Origin: Epithemia pelagica
Taxonomy: Eukaryota > Bacillariophyta > Bacillariophyceae > Surirellales > Surirellaceae
DNA length: 64,000 nucleotides
NCBI GenBank assembly: GCA_946965045.2
Contig: OX337230.1
Location: forward strand, 1,426,001 to 1,490,000
Reading direction: 5' to 3'
The position numbers and the translations under genes are program-made. The stretch's first letter is position 1. Each line of letters starts with the position of its first letter. This document shows, piece by piece, positions 18,555 through 28,724 of the stretch. The notes under the pieces were generated by a model. The model was not told the origin of the DNA. It was given only the letters and a program-made list of their open reading frames with translations, and ran no database searches.

Positions 18555-19336
18555 GATGCGAAATGTAAATCAATGGAACGTCCAAGACAAGACGAGCAAC
18601 AAAAGTACTTCGCTCCGGGGCGGCGTTGAATGGTTGAAAAATGTATATGTGGCGATATTTTATAGACTTTTGATCAATTCAAACCTTGACTTTGTTTGTT
18701 GTATCATGCTGTTTGCAATTTGCCATGGACCGCCGGTGATTGGCTTGGAGGAGATGGAGGTTGTGCTGGAGACACAAAAGTACCCCTTCGGAGTGCGTTC
18801 CTCACCCCTTCTCTAATTACACGACTACGAGCACATCGCTTTTTGGCGTGAACATGTTCTATGTAGGCCAGAGTGCGTAAGTAGAATTTTGGTACAACCA
18901 AAAATTCCGGAGGATAAGAAATTTTTGGCGTTGCGCTTCGCGCGATTCACTTTTGGCCAAAATTACTTAACACTGCGACATTTCAAAACAGACTATATAC
19001 TTGTGACTCCAAGGGCAAATTAACGCATGCCGACGGCTCGGTTGCACATTCTCGTTCCAAACATTCCATTCGGGCGCGGTGTCTCCGGACACAGGACAGA
19101 CTGAGTTCCGAGAAAAAAATGAGACAGACTTCTTCCTTTGGTGTGTCACAGTTTTTGATCATGTGGGTGGTACGGGTTTTCCCGTGGGGTTGAGGAGGGA
19201 CAGACCTGGACTGGTCTCTCCGCCATGGACTTTGCCGTCGCCACCAGTTGCTTGTTTTGGATGCGTTTGCCCTGATTCCTCAAGAATTTCTTGTCTGGTG
19301 TTCGTCTTTTCAATTTGACGAAAGCCGTGCATATCC
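18555..19336. promoter_or_regulatory. Divergent intergenic region, DnaJ-like / TFIIH p62
   Basis: 782 bp separating two start codons on opposite strands, so it must hold both promoters. No gene seen; no clear TATA element or repeat was identified. Confidence 0.4.
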
Positions 19337-21379
19337 ATGATCTTTGATCAAGTGAAATGGAAGAAAAAGTCGGGCAGAGTGGAATTGGAGGAGGAGGGCG
19401 GCATCTCATTTCGTATTAGCAGCGAGACGACCGGAGCTGACGGGTCTTCTTCGGCAACTCTACGTATTCCATGGTCTCGGATTTCGAAACATCAAGTGAG
19501 CCCTGCATCCTATCCGAAAGCGCTGTTGAAGATAAATTTGGTGGATGGATCCAATACAACCTTTCAGTTACCCGATCGAGCTGCTCTCGAAAGCATCCGA
19601 TCAGGCATCACTCAATTTTTGAAGCAAGCACGCAGCAGTAATGGTGTTCTACCCGGAAGCTCTCCGCCCGCATCCTCAAACAGCATTAGTGGAAAGAAGC
19701 GGGCCTTCTCAGAGGTTGCCCAAAGCCCCTCGGCCCCAAAGACCTCGCGCTCCTTTGGTGAGTTAGACCCTACGGCGCTTGCGGTTACACGGTCCACCTT
19801 GCTTGCTGCGCATCCCAATCTACGGCAACAACATCATTATTTGGTAGCTGAGACCAAAACGGTATCCGAAGAGGACTTTTGGAAAACGCATCAAGATTTA
19901 TTAGAGGAGGAATATGCACGCATGTCCGGTGTAGCCAAAGCGGGAAGTACTTCATTGCTGCAATCGCACGTTCCTGCGGCAGGAAAAGTCACCTTGGGTG
20001 TGGAAGAAATGCGACAAATCTTTATTTTGTATCCTGCCGTCCACAAGGCGTACGAAGAGAAAGTTCCGCTTGCCTTGTCCGATGAAGAATTCTGGCGCAA
20101 ATACTTGGAATCCGAATATTTTCACCGCGATCGAGGACGGATTGGCACCGCCGCTCGAAACCATCATCCCAGTGCGGCAGCGCAAGTGGACGCGGGTGGT
20201 GACAAAAAAGGCAACACGGGTCCCACTGTAGAAGAGCAAGATGCTCGTGCGGCAGCCGTGAGTTCCGACGATTTGTTTTCTCGATACGAACAAAAACTTT
20301 TGGAAAGCAGCGCGGCGTTGGCGGAAGGGAATGGAGAAGCGGGTCGGCACCGGCGATGGGGCACGCACTTGGCTGTAGGACAGTTTGATTTGGCGCAAAC
20401 AATTGAAACAGAGCGAGGAAAACTGCTGGAAGGCCCTCGTGACAATCACCCTCCCAATCCTCTCAACGATGGCAAAGGTGCTCGAGTCATTGAAAAGTAC
20501 AATCGACATTGGGCCATGGTGTTGCACCCCGATGAAGCCGTAGCGGGCTCAAATCTTTTGCAAGTTGCACGGCGGAGCGTCCAAGACGCCAGTCCCGACG
20601 ATGACGATGCCAAGGCCCGAGGTGGTGTCGATCAAGAAATGCAACGATTGTCGGATTTTGCCTCGGCGTCGGTGGAGAACGCCAATCATGCCCTGGGTGT
20701 CGGTGTCCACGAAGGTGAAAATTACGAAGAACTCTCCTTGAGGAATATAGAAGCCTATTATAGAGGGAGTCAACTGAAGCAGAAAATGGACGCCAGAGGA
20801 CAAGCCACGGAAACCGAAGCAGCTCTCGCCAAGCGTCATTCGGATTTCTCCAAAGTGATGGCGGCCAAGGCCCTGGCGATTGCCAAATCTTCTATCGCAG
20901 CACCGTCACAAGGAGTACTGGAATCATCGAAGTGCTTCCCTCCCTCCAAATTAGGACGAGAACTATTGACGGCTTTGACCAAAAAGATGGTGGAGGACGC
21001 TCGAACAGAAGCCGCTTCGCTCGAAATGGTGAATCGATTGCCCGATGATTTTCGAAATCGGCTGCACGCGTACTTTCGTCGCTCCTCTGAACTGTTGAGA
21101 CACTTTTTTGGCTTACGACGTTTGGAAGAAGAACATCGCCTAGCCAACAGCAGCAGTAGCAGTGGATATAGTCAGAAACTTGCTCGCATCAATACGGCCA
21201 TGGCCAACTTTTATCGTGAGATGGAGGGAATGCGACGAGATTTACCCCAAACAGAGACGGGTGAAATGATGAGAAAGATGTGTCTGCCAATAATGGACCA
21301 ACTGGATTGGGCCTTCAAACTACATCGAGAAGGAAGTGGTGGAGGAGGCGGAGGCTTTGTGGACGTGGAGGAGAACTAA
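19337..21379 (+). CDS. General transcription factor IIH subunit p62 (TFB1/GTF2H1 type)
   Basis: 680 residues. The N-terminal ~100 form the PH-like domain (DQVKWKKKSGRVEL, then a strand ending IPWSRISKHQVSP and INLVDGSNTTFQLP), which in p62/Tfb1 binds activators and XPC. Two BSD domains follow: ~148-200 with EEDFWKTHQDLLEEE and ~235-270 with LSDEEFWRKYLESEYF. A helical C-terminal half matches the family, somewhat longer than the ~550-640 residues usual in animals and fungi. TFIIH acts in transcription initiation and nucleotide excision repair. The protein ends with a Gly-rich tail. Single exon. Confidence 0.93.
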   Translation: MIFDQVKWKKKSGRVELEEEGGISFRISSETTGADGSSSATLRIPWSRISKHQVSPASYPKALLKINLVDGSNTTFQLPDRAALESIRSGITQFLKQARSSNGVLPGSSPPASSNSISGKKRAFSEVAQSPSAPKTSRSFGELDPTALAVTRSTLLAAHPNLRQQHHYLVAETKTVSEEDFWKTHQDLLEEEYARMSGVAKAGSTSLLQSHVPAAGKVTLGVEEMRQIFILYPAVHKAYEEKVPLALSDEEFWRKYLESEYFHRDRGRIGTAARNHHPSAAAQVDAGGDKKGNTGPTVEEQDARAAAVSSDDLFSRYEQKLLESSAALAEGNGEAGRHRRWGTHLAVGQFDLAQTIETERGKLLEGPRDNHPPNPLNDGKGARVIEKYNRHWAMVLHPDEAVAGSNLLQVARRSVQDASPDDDDAKARGGVDQEMQRLSDFASASVENANHALGVGVHEGENYEELSLRNIEAYYRGSQLKQKMDARGQATETEAALAKRHSDFSKVMAAKALAIAKSSIAAPSQGVLESSKCFPPSKLGRELLTALTKKMVEDARTEAASLEMVNRLPDDFRNRLHAYFRRSSELLRHFFGLRRLEEEHRLANSSSSSGYSQKLARINTAMANFYREMEGMRRDLPQTETGEMMRKMCLPIMDQLDWAFKLHREGSGGGGGGFVDVEEN

Positions 21380-22243
21380 CCTTGCTCCGCAAAGACGTGT
21401 TACGAAAAGTGAAAAGTTCATTTGCACCTTGGTGATCATGAAGATTGAAAGGATTGCAATCCTTCCCCCCGGAACAAACCAGCTACAATTATGTTAGGAG
21501 TAGGCTATTATGGATAATAGGCCATTCCAGAATGATTAGATTTCGACTCTAGAGGATGAAACTTCCATCGCTAGGCGTCAGCTAGGCATCCTCTTACTCC
21601 ATCTATCCATTTAGCTTTAGGTAGCCTGCTCCATTTCTTGATCTCCGTTGTTTCCGTCATCGCCTTCGCATTGGTTGCGAAGGCTCCGACTCGTTTTGTG
21701 CAGGGTTTCCGGTTGACAGCGGTTGACGCGCAATGTCATCATTCTTCTCACTGTTGCAACGAATGATACAACTCGATCTTACATGACCCGCCACCCGCCA
21801 AGCCAAACCGAATCATGCGAACCACACGCGCCGCACGACGTTTGACACCAACCACAGACAGACATGTCCTGTACAGTACTATAGAAAAATATTCTGACAC
21901 GTGACAGGTCATAGTCATCCACAGAGATTCCACCCACACGAAATGATTCCATTGCATTGGCTGGGAAATGTCGCAGGTATGTCGTACTACACATCGGAAC
22001 AGATCGGTTATGAAGTTGCCTGATGTAACCCAGTTCAGCTGCTCTTGATCGTTTTGATTGGCTGCCAAATTGACGCAGGACAACCCGACACCAACGAAAA
22101 ACGGCGGTTTCTCCTACAACATGGTTTTGCGAATGAAGAACGCCCTTCACCACCACCACACACTGAAAACCCTAATCGAGTGGTGATGAGCTTCAAACTT
22201 GAATCGCACCCCATCCACACACCAAAACCACCCACAACCAACG
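21380..22243. other. Intergenic
   Basis: 864 bp between two + strand genes. Minus-strand open frames around 21750-22240 have no recognisable domain and unnatural composition. No convincing feature. Confidence 0.4.
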
Positions 22244-23080
22244 ATGGGAATCAACACCTCCAAACCACCGCAAGAGGCCGATGCCGCAATGCTAAGCCAT
22301 ACACGAAGACCAGAAGCACAGGGGGGTTCACTGCTGCATCATTCGGGGAACTTGCGGTTAGGGAAAACGCCATTTGAAGCGCTAGATAGAAGGCTGAGCA
22401 TCTCCGCCACAAAATCAACGAATCTTCCGGATGGTTCGGAATTCGCTGATGACATTCTTTCCAAGTCCACAGAGAGTACAGAGGGATCTCCAGAGCTTCC
22501 GCATGAACCCATTGCTGCTGACGCTCCAGCAGTAATGTCCTTGGCTCGCCCAGCAACGTGGTTTCACCAACGCCCCACTTCTTCAAGGAACCAACAGATT
22601 CCTAACCGTTATGACGACCCCTTGCCTCCTGCTGGAAACTCCAACCATCAGCATCAACAGTCAAGGGAGAGCGGCCGTAGATTGAAAACACAGTCATGTT
22701 CTGTTCCACTGAAATGCCCAGCTCGAAAGCATCGCTCCACACAACTTTCCCCCGATGCCTCGCACCACCCCAATCACTCCTCCTTCAATGACCACCAAGA
22801 AGAAGATAATGATCATTTGCAGCATTTGTATGACATGAGAACATGGGACATGTATCTCCGGATCACAGAGGCCAGAAGAAAGCAGAATGTTCAAAGTCAT
22901 TCCGCACACTATCCACCTTCTTCCATGATTCCAATGCAAAAGAGTACAGCGCTGCCGCCATCACACATAGAGCCTTCGGGTTATGGTCATTTCTCAAGTA
23001 CAGAAGACATGGATCCAATTCCAATAGAGGTGGGAGGATCCTTGTCGGGTCACGTTATGATTTTCGGGGACTTGGAGTAA
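22244..23080 (+). CDS. Hypothetical protein with possible N-myristoylation site
   Basis: Start set at ATG 22244, giving MGINTSKPP, 278 residues; the longer frame begins at a TTG. Gly2 with Thr/Ser at 5-6 and Lys7 fits an N-myristoylation signal, which would tether the protein to membranes. The rest is low-complexity, rich in Ser, Pro, His and Asn, with no domain I recognise. A short helical stretch (HLQHLYDMRTWDMYLRITE) at about 190-210 is the most structured part. Coding status rests on an open frame and a good start. Confidence 0.5.
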   Translation: MGINTSKPPQEADAAMLSHTRRPEAQGGSLLHHSGNLRLGKTPFEALDRRLSISATKSTNLPDGSEFADDILSKSTESTEGSPELPHEPIAADAPAVMSLARPATWFHQRPTSSRNQQIPNRYDDPLPPAGNSNHQHQQSRESGRRLKTQSCSVPLKCPARKHRSTQLSPDASHHPNHSSFNDHQEEDNDHLQHLYDMRTWDMYLRITEARRKQNVQSHSAHYPPSSMIPMQKSTALPPSHIEPSGYGHFSSTEDMDPIPIEVGGSLSGHVMIFGDLE

Positions 23081-23442
23081 ACCACTCATTCCTGGTGCTG
23101 GCGTTGCAATCGGCGTTTCTGCAATACTCTCAAGACATGTGCTTCTTCTTCTGTACACTCTGCTGTTTCCCCGATTCGCTTCAGTTTCATCAAGATTTTC
23201 TTTTGACTCAAACTGCTATAGACGTTCGGCCGGCTATATTCTTCCCTTTTGCATCTGCACAAAGATTCCACTGGAACTTCCGCTAAGCTAGCGATATAGG
23301 CCGCAATGATTAAAGCTCTTCATCATGTCAAGTCACAACATCTCGTGTGTTCCAGAACCACTGATCATTTGGTAGTGTCGACGAGCCTTGAGGGGCAAGG
23401 TAGGTAGGGTTCCTGCAGGAGTTGCTACCAGGAACAGAGCCA
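23081..23442. other. Intergenic, convergent gene ends
   Basis: 362 bp shared by the 3' ends of converging genes. Nothing recognised. Confidence 0.4.
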
Positions 23443-24735
23443 TCATCCAAGAGTGTTGGAAGGGAACCGTTGGTTCAGGAGTGCACTAATAAGACTTGCA
23501 GTTTCTTCCACAGCTCTTCCAGTGACATCAATTTCCGTAAAACCATTCTCGGACGCCAGTTGTTTGGCATGTTCCAAATCTCTCTGGAGGTACTCTGGAT
23601 CGGCATAGGTGGATCGGGCCATGCCGCCACCAGCGCCTCTCCCTTGAGTTCCCATCTTGCGAAGCCGATGTCGTCGGATCCGGATCAAATCATTCAAGGA
23701 CAAGGTAAGGCAAATCACGCGATTGGGATCCACTTCAAACAATTGTCGTGGTGGAGGCAAATCCACCACCAGAGGAATGTTGGCCACCTTGAGACCCATG
23801 GTTTGCGAAAGAACGACCGACAAGGGAGTCTTGCCGGTACGACTTACACCACACAAAATCAAATCGGCTTGATCCCACTCTCTTGGGTTCTTGCCATCGT
23901 CACACTTGAGCGTATACTCCACTGCCTCGATGCGACGAAAGTACTTGTCCGAAAGCGATCGACGACTCTTGTTGTTGTTGCTGCTGCTGCTGCGAACGCT
24001 TCTTGGACTGCTCTTGTCGTCGTCGGTTCCCCCCAAATCTAGTGGCAAGGTCCCTGAAGGTTGTTGATCCAACAAACTGGACATGGCATCAAACATGGGG
24101 CTCAGTAAATCGACATGACCAAACTGTGATAACTCGCACATGCGCCGCGTACTCTCACGCAGCACGGGATCGGCAAAGGTATAAACTACCAGGGCTTCAA
24201 AGCCTTCGCCCGCCTGTTTCAAGATGGAGGCCACTTCCTCCTCTGTCTTGAGAAAGGAAAAGAGTCGGGTGGAGATGTTTTCACAAGATTCATCGTATCC
24301 AAACTCCTCTTCTTCTTCGTCGTCGTCCTCTTCCTCCTCTTTGCTACTTGGTGTTTCGTCTGGAACGAGAAAGAAGCGCTCATCTCCACACCCATTAAAC
24401 TGAGCAAGACTTTTTTCGACAGCCGACTTGGCCATCAATCCCGTCGTATCCGATAAGATGAGAATTCTCTTGGGACGAAATTCTGCTTGGAGTGGTGACT
24501 TGCCCAGTGGCCCTCGAATTGCTGAAAAGACATCTTCCAGGTCATTGGTTTCATCATCATTGGTGTCGTCCCGTCCCACAGTTCTGGTCCCGATCGCGCA
24601 GGTTGCGACTAAAGGTTTCCGGTGAACATGGAAGGAGAGTCCCCAACCGAAGGAATGGATCGAACAAGGCGAAAAAAGGAAAAGAACAAGCCCAAGATAG
24701 AGTCTCGATCGGTTCACCCACAGCAATGAGACCAT
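23443..24735 (-). CDS. Plastid pyruvate,phosphate dikinase regulatory protein (bifunctional kinase/pyrophosphorylase, PSRP/DUF299 family)
   Basis: 430 residues. The N-terminus is a signal peptide (LYLGLVLFLFSPCSIHS) followed at once by FGWGL, the Phe expected after cleavage for plastid import. The family body begins with RILILSDTTGLMAKSAVEKSL. After an acidic insert and a Ser/Asn-rich insert, the nucleotide site GVSRTGKT (296-303) and the conserved ANIPLVVDLPPP follow. The C-terminal end has DLEHAKQL and a conserved helix. The family phosphorylates and dephosphorylates a threonine of PPDK or PEP synthase, switching pyruvate-to-PEP conversion. Inserts make it longer than the ~280-residue bacterial forms. 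Confidence 0.92.
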   Translation of the reverse strand: MVSLLWVNRSRLYLGLVLFLFSPCSIHSFGWGLSFHVHRKPLVATCAIGTRTVGRDDTNDDETNDLEDVFSAIRGPLGKSPLQAEFRPKRILILSDTTGLMAKSAVEKSLAQFNGCGDERFFLVPDETPSSKEEEEDDDEEEEEFGYDESCENISTRLFSFLKTEEEVASILKQAGEGFEALVVYTFADPVLRESTRRMCELSQFGHVDLLSPMFDAMSSLLDQQPSGTLPLDLGGTDDDKSSPRSVRSSSSNNNKSRRSLSDKYFRRIEAVEYTLKCDDGKNPREWDQADLILCGVSRTGKTPLSVVLSQTMGLKVANIPLVVDLPPPRQLFEVDPNRVICLTLSLNDLIRIRRHRLRKMGTQGRGAGGGMARSTYADPEYLQRDLEHAKQLASENGFTEIDVTGRAVEETASLISALLNQRFPSNTLG

Positions 24736-25672
24736 TCTTTCCTTCTCCTTGTTGTTTTCCCCTCAATTATCCGATCCCCGAGATTCTATCGAACACAGAG
24801 TGGGGGGTCGGTCCAACATCCTCCACCTCGTCCGCATCACATTTTCTTGTGTTTTTGCGCTTGTGCTTTTTCGCTCTTCTCTCCATCTGTTCGTGTGGCC
24901 TGCTGCTTGGCGTTGCACAACAGGAGTTTTCACGCAACTCGTAAATGTGTGTCTGTAACTGCAAAAGTTCCGTCCAAAAAGCGGGAGAATCCAATAGTGC
25001 GACATGCCACGATGACTTTCCAGTATTGCCTGGATGTCTCTTTCATATCATACTCGACAATTCTTCTCCGCGACTCGGAACCAGCCGAAGCACTTAATTG
25101 AAAATGACATTGTCATCCATGTCCGATCCATGTCTCACGTTCTTTCTCGTTCGATGAAAGGCTCTGTATCGGTGACCAGTGACCACCTATAAACCGTAAT
25201 CAAAACCAATGACAATGATCAGGCAGTGTATCATGAAAGTACACTATCACTGTTCTTCTCCTTCACTGACGCTGACTTACGCACTCTTGCAGATTTCCAC
25301 GTCTGATCGACACAAATGCAAACCTTGCGGAATTGAGATTTTGAATGGAACGGGTAGCTACGGACTGCTTTCAAGCTAGAGATCCTCACTTGCCACCATG
25401 TTCGTTGCGAGGAAGTCCTCGTTTCGAAGGTCTCTTCTTTGCACGTCCTGTCACAAACTAATGACGACGGTATCAAGAACGCTTCGCTCTGGAGGTTGTC
25501 CAGAGGCAACGCAGAAGCTTTAGATAGTGGATAGCGACAGGTAGTCTTTGCTTTATATCTGTTTTTATGTTTCTACCATCCCTGCCTTCAATCTTCCATC
25601 ATCAAAATAGCGTCTACTGCTCCAAATGATAGTTTCTTGTATATATAAGTATAGCTCCAAATCTTCTTCTGT
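24736..25672. other. Intergenic
   Basis: 937 bp between two minus-strand genes. A 92-codon minus-strand frame at 25231-25509 has no recognisable domain and is not called. Nothing else seen. Confidence 0.4.
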
Positions 25673-28039
25673 TTACTCCAATCCCTTGTGTCGAAGAAGG
25701 GAATCGGGCGTTGGTTCACGACCACGGAATCGCTTAAAGACGTCCATGGGCGACACGCCACCTCCCAAAGAAAGCACAGTCTTTCGGAACAATTCACCCA
25801 CTTCTTGAACCTTTTCTTCATTGTCCAAGCCCACTTCTTCAAACGCTCCAAAGGCGTCGGCCGACATGACTTCGGCCCAAATATAACTGTAGTACCCGGC
25901 ACTGTATCCTCCCGCAAAAATGTGCGCAAAGCTACAGAGGAATCGATCTTCCGGCAGGGGCATGTTGTACGGAGTGTATTTGGCCGCCACATGACGTTGG
26001 ACGTCAAAGACGGTTTCGCCCTCACCGGATGCCGCTTGTTTGGCATTGTAATTGGAATGCAATTCCATATCCAATTGACCCAAATACAATTGACGGCAGG
26101 TCATGAGACCGGCACCAAAGGTCTTTTGTGCCTTTAATTTGTCAAACATTTCTTGAGGCATGGGTTCTCCCGTCTCCCAATGTTTGGCAAATCCAAAAAT
26201 GGTGGAATCGTCGTAACACCAATTTTCCATAAACTGGGATGGGAGTTCGACGGCATCCCATTCGACGCCATTGATTCCGGCCACATCACCCACGGTCGCT
26301 TCCGTCAGCATGTGTTGGAGGCCGTGTCCAAACTCATGAAACAAGGTTTCGACTTCCCGAAAGGTCATGAGGGAAGGTTTCTCACCCACGGGTGGACTGC
26401 CGTTGCAGGTCAAGTAGGCCACGGCCGTGTCACGTCCGACTGCTTCGGATTTGCCAACACAGACATCCATCCAGGCTCCGCCATTCTTGTTGGCAGGTCG
26501 AGAGTACGGATCCAAATAGAAACTGGCAATTTGTTTTCCAGACGCCACATCACTGACCTTAAAGAACCGAACATCTTCGTTCCAGACTTCAGCCTCGCCG
26601 TCAGCGGCCGTCACTTCAACGTTGAAAAGACGCTTCACGAGGGCAAACATGCCATCCAAGACGGCTGGAAGAGCAAAGTAGGGTCGCGTTTCCTCTTCGG
26701 TCAAGTCAAACTTGCGTTCTTTCAATCGTTCCCGCCAAAAGGGCAAATCCCACGGAGGCAATTTCTCAACATCGACATAATCATCACCCCCTTCTTGGCG
26801 GGCCAATAGGGTCAATTCTTTTAATTCTTGTTCGGCCGCCGGCAGTGCCTTGGCGGCAATGAGATCGGTAAGTTCGGCCACGGAGCTCACGGAGGGTGCC
26901 ATTTTGGAGGCCAGACTGAGTTCGGCATAGTTGGCAAAGCCCAACATTTGTGCCATTTCTTGTTTGAGCTGCAAAATTTCATAAATGGCCGGAATGTTAT
27001 TCTTTGCTTCGTCCACTTCCGAGGCTCGTTGAATGTAGGCCATGTACACTTGCTCACGAATCAGCCGGTCCTTCATGTGACTCATGGCAGCAATGTAGGA
27101 GGGCATGTCCAAGGTAATTCTCCAGGGTCCCTTTTCCGGGTCCATTTCCGGAACATCTTGGTCATCCTCCGGGTCAGCTTCGGCGGCGGACGATTGGAGA
27201 TGAGCGACATGGGCACTGGCCCAGAGAGCCTTGGCCGATTCGGGGACTCCTTCCATTTTAAAAGCATCGTCCGTGGTGTACGAGTAGGCCTTGGTGGCAT
27301 CCAATAAATTGTTGGAAAACGAGTTGGACAAGGCGGCCAATTTCATGCGGATTTCATTGAAGCGTTCCTTGGCCTCGCCTTCCAATCCAACACCACCCAA
27401 GGTCATGGCCCGAATCGACTGTTCGACCGCACGGCGTTTCTGACTGGCGGCAAACTCGGTGGCGGCTCCCTCGTCGTCGGCCGATCCATCATCATCAAGT
27501 TTTTCTTCCACCACTTTGAGAGCGTCGTACAAGGGTCCGCTCTGACTAAACTGACTGAGCGCTTGCACAATCTTGGGTTGATTGGTTTCGTACTCCTTGC
27601 GCAATTCTTCTCCATTCTTGACACCATTCAAATGACCCGCCACGCCCCAGGCAAACTCGAGACCAAACTGGATTCGTTCGACTTCGGGGAGGACTTGATC
27701 GTAATTGATTTCGGCCAAGACTTGTTCGTTACTCAGTTTGGTTTCGAGGGCACTAAACTCGGTCTGCATCTTATTCAACAAGGTATCGACCGCCGGAGTC
27801 AAATCTTTGGGTTCAATGGAACCAAATTTGGGCAAATCGTCTTGTTGCAACAATGGATTCGTCGTCGTCGTGGCCGCATCTTGGGTACTGGACGAAAAGG
27901 CCCTGGGCAAGTGTCGGGAAAAGGCGGCGGCGGCGGCATGTTTGGGATGGTGGCTACTTGCTCCGACTCTCGCAAAACGTGAAAAGGCCCGTACCGATGT
28001 TGCAATCATGACAATCGAAAGGGCGCAGAGCTTGTTCAT
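25673..28039 (-). CDS. M3-family oligopeptidase (oligopeptidase A / thimet type), organelle-targeted
   Basis: 788 residues. The zinc-binding HEFGH is at 568-572 (ETLFHEFGHGLQHML), followed downstream by the conserved GVEWDAVELPSQFMENW with the third ligand Glu in the region. The C-terminus carries AGGYSAGYYSYIWAEVMSAD, a strong PrlC/OpdA signature. These peptidases degrade short peptides, including cleaved signal and transit peptides in organelles. The N-terminus has a hydrophobic signal ending SVRAFSRF, so plastid import is likely, then a Ser/Ala-rich transit region. An Ala/Asp insert sits around 165-175. Shares a divergent promoter region with the next gene. Confidence 0.93.
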   Translation of the reverse strand: MNKLCALSIVMIATSVRAFSRFARVGASSHHPKHAAAAAFSRHLPRAFSSSTQDAATTTTNPLLQQDDLPKFGSIEPKDLTPAVDTLLNKMQTEFSALETKLSNEQVLAEINYDQVLPEVERIQFGLEFAWGVAGHLNGVKNGEELRKEYETNQPKIVQALSQFSQSGPLYDALKVVEEKLDDDGSADDEGAATEFAASQKRRAVEQSIRAMTLGGVGLEGEAKERFNEIRMKLAALSNSFSNNLLDATKAYSYTTDDAFKMEGVPESAKALWASAHVAHLQSSAAEADPEDDQDVPEMDPEKGPWRITLDMPSYIAAMSHMKDRLIREQVYMAYIQRASEVDEAKNNIPAIYEILQLKQEMAQMLGFANYAELSLASKMAPSVSSVAELTDLIAAKALPAAEQELKELTLLARQEGGDDYVDVEKLPPWDLPFWRERLKERKFDLTEEETRPYFALPAVLDGMFALVKRLFNVEVTAADGEAEVWNEDVRFFKVSDVASGKQIASFYLDPYSRPANKNGGAWMDVCVGKSEAVGRDTAVAYLTCNGSPPVGEKPSLMTFREVETLFHEFGHGLQHMLTEATVGDVAGINGVEWDAVELPSQFMENWCYDDSTIFGFAKHWETGEPMPQEMFDKLKAQKTFGAGLMTCRQLYLGQLDMELHSNYNAKQAASGEGETVFDVQRHVAAKYTPYNMPLPEDRFLCSFAHIFAGGYSAGYYSYIWAEVMSADAFGAFEEVGLDNEEKVQEVGELFRKTVLSLGGGVSPMDVFKRFRGREPTPDSLLRHKGLE

Positions 28040-28724
28040 TGTGTGCTGCTACTGCTGCTGTGGTTGTCACAAAAACGTTCGGTGATTCCTTCAATTCTCT
28101 CTTCGGTTGTTCTCAGGGGGAGAGAGATCTTTTTTGGCTTGACACCACCTACAATCCTTCTGTGAATCGAGAATCCACAACCCGAATTTGTGTGGCGGAT
28201 TCCTCTCTTTGTAGTGCGAGGAGTGGATCGTACGGTGCTGGTGGTGGTGGCCACCAAAGATCTCTTTGGCGGATTCCGTCACTCGATCCATTCCAACGTG
28301 TACTTCTTTCATTCGTTCGGTCAAGGTTCGACACGGCGCCGAATCCAGAACAACGAATCTGGAGTGTCGCGACTGCCGTCGAGGTCGAGGACTTTGGATC
28401 GAACTGTACACGAAATGACGTGTGATTTCGGTGGGATTCTTGGATTCTTATGTGCGACCCACAATGAGGGATTACGTGGGAATGCGTGGTGGATCGTGTT
28501 CTGGATCCACAACGCCGGGCGACACTTCCGTTTCTATTTTTTGGTTCGCAGCAACAAAAACTCGACCAAAAACGGGGTCCTGGCAAGAGTCAACATCGAC
28601 ACACACACACATGTTGCGCCAAACGAGAAAAGGTCTGGACCATTTCACTCAATCTCACTCACACACTCATCCGTAGCATGGTCCGGTGCAGAATTGAAGG
28701 AAACCAATCATCATCATCATCATC
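28040..28724. promoter_or_regulatory. Divergent intergenic region
   Basis: 685 bp between opposite-strand start codons, so both promoters lie here. A (CAT)n microsatellite at 28710-28726 runs directly into the ATG of the following gene. No gene seen. Confidence 0.4.

Noticed and set aside
26153-27307. Long + strand open frames inside the peptidase gene
   Set aside because: They are shadows of the M3 peptidase, which has a clear active site and full-length homology on the other strand.
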